Assembly: GCA_903813345.2 (NCBI GenBank)
Contig: CAIIXF020000005.1
Coordinates: forward strand, 20,277,375-20,341,374
Reading direction: 5' to 3'
Length of the DNA: 64,000 nt
From: Owenia fusiformis
Taxonomy: Eukaryota; Annelida; Polychaeta; Sabellida; Oweniidae
The translations under genes and the position numbers were made by a program. This document shows, piece after piece, positions 40,601-46,600 of this stretch. Each line of letters starts with the position of its first letter. Position 1 is the stretch's first letter. Under the pieces are notes generated by a model. The model ran no database searches, was not told where the DNA came from, and saw nothing but the letters and a program-made list of their open reading frames with translations.

Positions 40601-43600
40601 TATCATAACATGAATATTACGAAATGGAAAGTATATTTATAAATAAATGATATTCTGACCTTCTAATGTTAACATAACAATTCCTCTTATACATTGGCAA
40701 AGTTTGTATCTGTATTGCCATTTCTGTATCTTCGTTAAATAAACATACAGGCCTAAATAGCTATTTTACAATCACCATCTAGCAATATCACAATGTCAGT
40801 ATCATTAAACGAGATCATAATTGGATTTGGAAAAAAGTGTACCTACGAAAAGACTGGATAATATTGAGAAACCAAATTGGATTATTACTGTGACCTGGAG
40901 TAATCAGTAGTATGTTAGATTATGACAATCTCTAGTCGTGGATAATATCACGTTCACAATTACTTAGTTTCTTACTTATTTCAAGATGCACGACAATTGT
41001 AGAAACTATAATGATTTTCGTGAAAAATTATCATTGTTTTTCATCATTTTCATTTTATCATTGAAATTGTCGTGCAATCTAGAAGGTTTAAGAAGTTTTG
41101 ACCGTGTTCAGACGAAATGTCGAGACCTAGTAGTGATAATAGAGGTATACCTGCATGTGTGGTCAATGTTTCTACGAAAGCACGGTGTCCAACCCAAACT
41201 CTCTAACATGCACGACGGAGCGTTTCATTCACGCGGAAACGCTGCAGAGCGAAATAAAATGGCGGTGAAGATCCCACTATGGCCGTACGTATTGTTTCAC
41301 TCGTTTCTCTTAATTACCGCAGCGTTTCCAGTTCATTATGTTAACCAGATCGCAGCGTTTCTTGAATATGAGAATGTCATCATTTTTAAGACTGGATTTT
41401 CGGTCATCGGATCACAATTACGATAATGTATGGTGTGTTGAATCTTTGTAATTTGACCAAAATATATCCTGATGCTATAATCTTGACTCAAGTAATCACA
41501 TGTCTCGACAAAAGGGGGTTTGAACGATAGAATGACAAATACGTTTATGAATTTTGATTATACTATACTGGTTCGTACAGCTCTTCCTAATCATCAACAG
41601 CCAGCCAAGTACAACATTGATATCACACCCATCGAATGGTATACTCGAAAAAAGTAACGCATAAAACTTACTCCCATTATTGGGGAAATCGTCAGACGAC
41701 TCATCATTCCCGCCCGCCATTTTTCCTACTCCGGAGCGTTTCTTTGATTAGTTTCAGTAATGAAACGCTCGGTCGTGCATTTATGAGCGTTTGGGTTGGA
41801 CACCGCGGCAAGGGAAAGGACCATATTCAGTCAAAACGTCGAAATAAACGAGTACTTATAAATCTCCCGCGGAAAATACTGGGTAATAACGTCATTGAAA
41901 CTTAAAAATTACATGACGTGTCGCAAAAAGGTGGCGCATTTGTTTTTTAAGGGTATCGCGTGAATGTAACTTTTATTCCCCGGATTATAAGATAATATTC
42001 TAATTAAAGTTATATATCATTTTAAAGCTGTTTCGATGAAGTTTTTAGATCAACTACACTCCGTTCACGATTCTTGCGCGTTCTTTTTTAAAAAATTTTA
42101 CCAAAACATCTGGCGAATATCCCCTGTTGACACGTTACATTTTGAATTATTTTTCGTATTTAAACGCTCATAACTCAAACAATATTTGACTATTATTTTT
42201 CAGGAAGTTTCACATCATTTATATCAATCATGACAATGTCATATAATGTCATTGTAATATAATGCTTAGATAAATCTTTCTTTGCAAATATAATGCCTAG
42301 ATAAGTTTTTCCTTGCAAATATAATGCCTAGATAAGTTTTTCCTTGCAAATATAATGCCTAGATAAGTTTTTCCTTGCAAATATAATGCCTAGATGAGTT
42401 TTTCCTTGCAAATATAATGCCTAGATAAGTTTTTCCTTGCAAATATAATGCCTAGATAAGTCTGTCCTTGCAAATACAATGCCTAGACAAGTCTGTCCTT
42501 GCTAGAACTAATGCCACGATGTACTCTGTCCTTGCATGTAAAATGCTAATATGCAGTCTGTTCGTTGCAAATACCGTCTTATGTCTGGTAAATATAATTC
42601 AAGATATCTAAATTATATATATAATATTTATCATTAGAAATTAATAAGTATGAAATCGAGTTGAATTCTGTCCATCTGAGAACTCTTGGAAAAGAATGAA
42701 GACTTGATCTCCATATGCAATCTCATTTACTTTAAAATAACTATTCCACCAAACATGCAATCATATCATTACTCCTACATAAAATGTGTGAAGTCAGGTT
42801 TCTCTCTCCTTTCAGTGATTAGTTGATCATAGACGTGAGAACGTGATGATGGATTCACATTTTCACAATGTAACACAATGTGTATTCTGGATGCATAGTT
42901 TACCATGCCACCCCATACCCTACAATACCATACCATATCATATCATACCATACCATACCATACCATACCATACCATACCATACCATACCATACCATACCA
43001 TGGAATAGTCTGGAATAGCCTATAACATGCCATTACCATACCACACAGTATTAATTTCCACCCTGAATAGTCTGGCAATAGCCTGTACCATACCATCGTG
43101 AGATATCACAGCCTTCTCTCAGTGTCCTTCTAGCATTCTTGTGCATAGCAGAGATGGTCTGAGTATCAGAATGGTACCATACCATACCATACCATACTCT
43201 ACTGGCCTGTTTTACTGGAATACTATGGCTCTCATACGCAACGTAAGCAACCATTTATGTTTGAAAGATGCTAACACTTTATTGACCATGTATGATCCTG
43301 GGGAGCTGAAGTAGGATGTTCTGTTGGTTGGGAAACAAATGAGGGGAAGGGGTGACTTGCATCCTCTGAACGCAATTTTACAGAACCCATTCATTCAATG
43401 GTAAGAGAAAAAATATATTTTGGATCTTGGAGCCCTGCGGTCGGGGGATGGGTGTCTGACTATATTATAACTTTTCTGATATCCATCAGACATTTTTGTC
43501 ACTAGAAAGATGCTCGGATATATGTTGTTGATATCTTTTTTATTCTGTTATTGCAGTCATCAGATGTAAACAAAAATTGTGTTCAACGATCTTCAAAAAT

Positions 43601-46600
43601 ATTTTATGACCCCAAACTATAGACTGACATTAGTTGAATTCTGAGTTCCCCTTGAGGTATGCAAACCCAATCCATTATACATTGAGGATTACCTTTTGAA
43701 TAGTCATGATGTAGAAATTTAAACGTAGGTCAAGACATTGAAAACTTTTTATACTCATGTATGCGGATGACACAGTTATTTTGTCAGACACAAGTGATGG
43801 GCTACAGAGAGGACTAAATGGTCTTAGCCATATTGTGATATCGACAATTTGTCTGTTAACACAAAAAGACAAAATGTATTATTTTCTCAAAAAGAAAACC
43901 CAAGGGTTTATTCAGATTTACATACAATGGAGAAAATGTTGAAATTAATGACACATTTAAGTATTTAGGAGTTTTATTTTCATATAATAGTCATTTTAGA
44001 AAGGGTGCTGATCAGTTAAAGAAACAAGCTGAAAATGGCATGTATTGAGTACTAGAGGAAAGTGTACAGAAATGAATTTACCAATTGATGTTCAATTAGA
44101 ATTGTTTAATACGTTAATATTACCTATTTTGTGTTATGGCTGTGAGATATGGGGATTTTCGAATGCTACAAAAAATTGTGAAGTCTTACACCTCAAATTT
44201 TGTAAATACATACTTAGAGTTAAAGCAACTACACCCTCATTCATGATATATGGTGAATTGGGGCGCTACCCCTTGGAAATACACATTAAAACATGGTAAA
44301 TTTTTGTAGTAAACTGATACAAAGTAAAGCAACAAGTAGTTCCATTTATAAAGCTATGCTTCAATTACATATAAGGGGTATATACAGGTCACCATGGTTA
44401 AGTACTGTAGACAATATTTTAAATTCATATATTAGGAATAGACGAGAGTTTATATCAAGGGATGCATTGAAACATATGGTGAAGAGGAAACTAAAATATC
44501 AATTCCTACAGCAGTAGCTACCTAGACTTAGATAAATCTAAAACTTCATATTTTACATATTGTAACATTAAAAACTAATTTATTTTTGAGCCCTATTTAT
44601 GTCAACCAATATGCACTAGATTATATATAGCAAAACTTAGAACTTCAAATCATAATCTTCCTATAGAAACAGGGAGATACATAAAAAGACCAAGGTTAGA
44701 GAGATTGTGTACCAAATTCAACAGACAAGGAGATGAGTACCATGATGACGTATTTTAGAATGTGAAATTTTTGAAGATGACAGAAAAACACTCCTAGATA
44801 GCTACTTCATTAGACAACCAAATATGTTAAAATTTAAAAGTTTATTGTCTAATATTACATATTCTGTGCATTTAAGTATATTGATGAAGATTATTGGTGG
44901 TAGTGAATTAAACTAAACTGTATTACCATTGTATGTACATGTACTATTTTATACTCACAAGTGTGGGTAGAAATAAAGAATGAAAGTAAAAAGTATATCA
45001 TACAATAAATACTAAAAGGGAAGGCGACTTTTGGCATTTGTGCTTATATATACATTCACAGATAAGTCATTGCGGAAAGAATATCATTCTTTAATCTATT
45101 AGAAGCCCATCATCTCACAAATCAAAGGATTCCCTCATGGCGATGGAATCTATCTGCAGATTATAGAGAGGGTTTCCTGATGCTAATCACTCAACTACTT
45201 TCAACTTAAGATTAATTTTAATACCAGGGATTCTCCATGATGGAATTACTAATCAATTGGAAAATCCACATGAGTCAAAGACATTTTTAGTAAGAGGTCG
45301 CAATCTTAATACGCTTAAATTGGAATCATGGAATACAGCATTTTGCCCATAAAGTAATAGATGTGACCGAAAGAAATTCACTATTAATAGGCAATGATAA
45401 TAGGGTTACATTCAAGATATGGAAACGCATATTTCATTTTCAAAAGCTTGTCAGAGATTACTTCTCATTTTTGTAGGTTTTCCTTGTAAATGACAACCAG
45501 GATTTCGATTGACATAATTTGGGAGGCGTGGTCCCATGGCGCAAGAGTAAAATGTGTACTCTCCATGTTGGATTAACAACATTTCAAAAGTCCCAGGGAA
45601 GTCCATCCCTTTCTTCCAGCGATGTCTCCTTGATGATACTTGTCCAATGTCCTCATTACGGACATGATACTCTCTCATATGACTGACTCAGGAATATTTA
45701 TGTATTTATTTGATCATACCATGATTTTGTCAGTATCATTTGATTTATATCCCTCATTTGCTTGAATTCTGATGGACTCATTTTTGTTTCTTTTAATATA
45801 GTAAATCACTGATGGGTAAGTTTGGAATGACCCTCTTAATAGAGCCATCAATCACCAAATTATTAATATAACTCGCAAATGTAATTAGAGTCGGAGTCAT
45901 ATGGATGTTGACGGGGGAGGGGTGGCGAAAGTATCTTTGAGGCCAATTTTTGAACCAATTGAACCATTTTTTAGCCAATTTCTGCTGAAATACGCACCTT
46001 TAACTGTAATAACCGATCTTGAAATAAGACAATAGTAATTGTTGACAGAAAAACTAATACTTGAATCATATGAACTTGTTAAATAGACAATAAATATGAG
46101 AAAATAAAAGAAGTTTGTTGTATTTTAGTGATTTATGAAAATAATAACATTGATCCCTCTTTTCGATCCACAGCTTTGAAGAGTTAAATAGATGCTATTT
46201 CCAAACGTCGAATTTAACATTTGTGTTGAACGTGTGTTGTTGATTGTGTTTGATGTGGCGTGACTGTAATGGGCACCCTGTTAAATAGATTACTTGTTGT
46301 TTTTCTGTTTTCCAAATGTCGCCCTTTCACCCAAATTAAACAAAGTAACGATGCTGACTTACGTCATTAGTGCTATTCTAATATTCTAGTGTAACAAAAT
46401 TTTGTTCATTAATTGTTAATTATCCATCGGACGAAGCCTTCGTGAAATAACATATTTCTATAAATCATTATTAGCGCGTTTCCATAATTATAAGGCCGTT
46501 CTTTATTATAAGGCCGTTCTTGTCATTTATATTATTTATCAACATAAAAAGTCCAACATAGTATTTATGATGTTTGTATAAAGGAAATTGAGATATAATA

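Noticed and set aside
40986-41426. 146-codon plus-strand frame
   Set aside because: Much of it lies in a fold-back repeat arm, it contains an unrelated hairpin, and no family or splice support is visible.
42905-43200. Repeats with regular spacing considered as a CRISPR-like array
   Set aside because: They are (CCATA)n simple sequence in animal DNA. The other arrays in the window have no unique spacers either.
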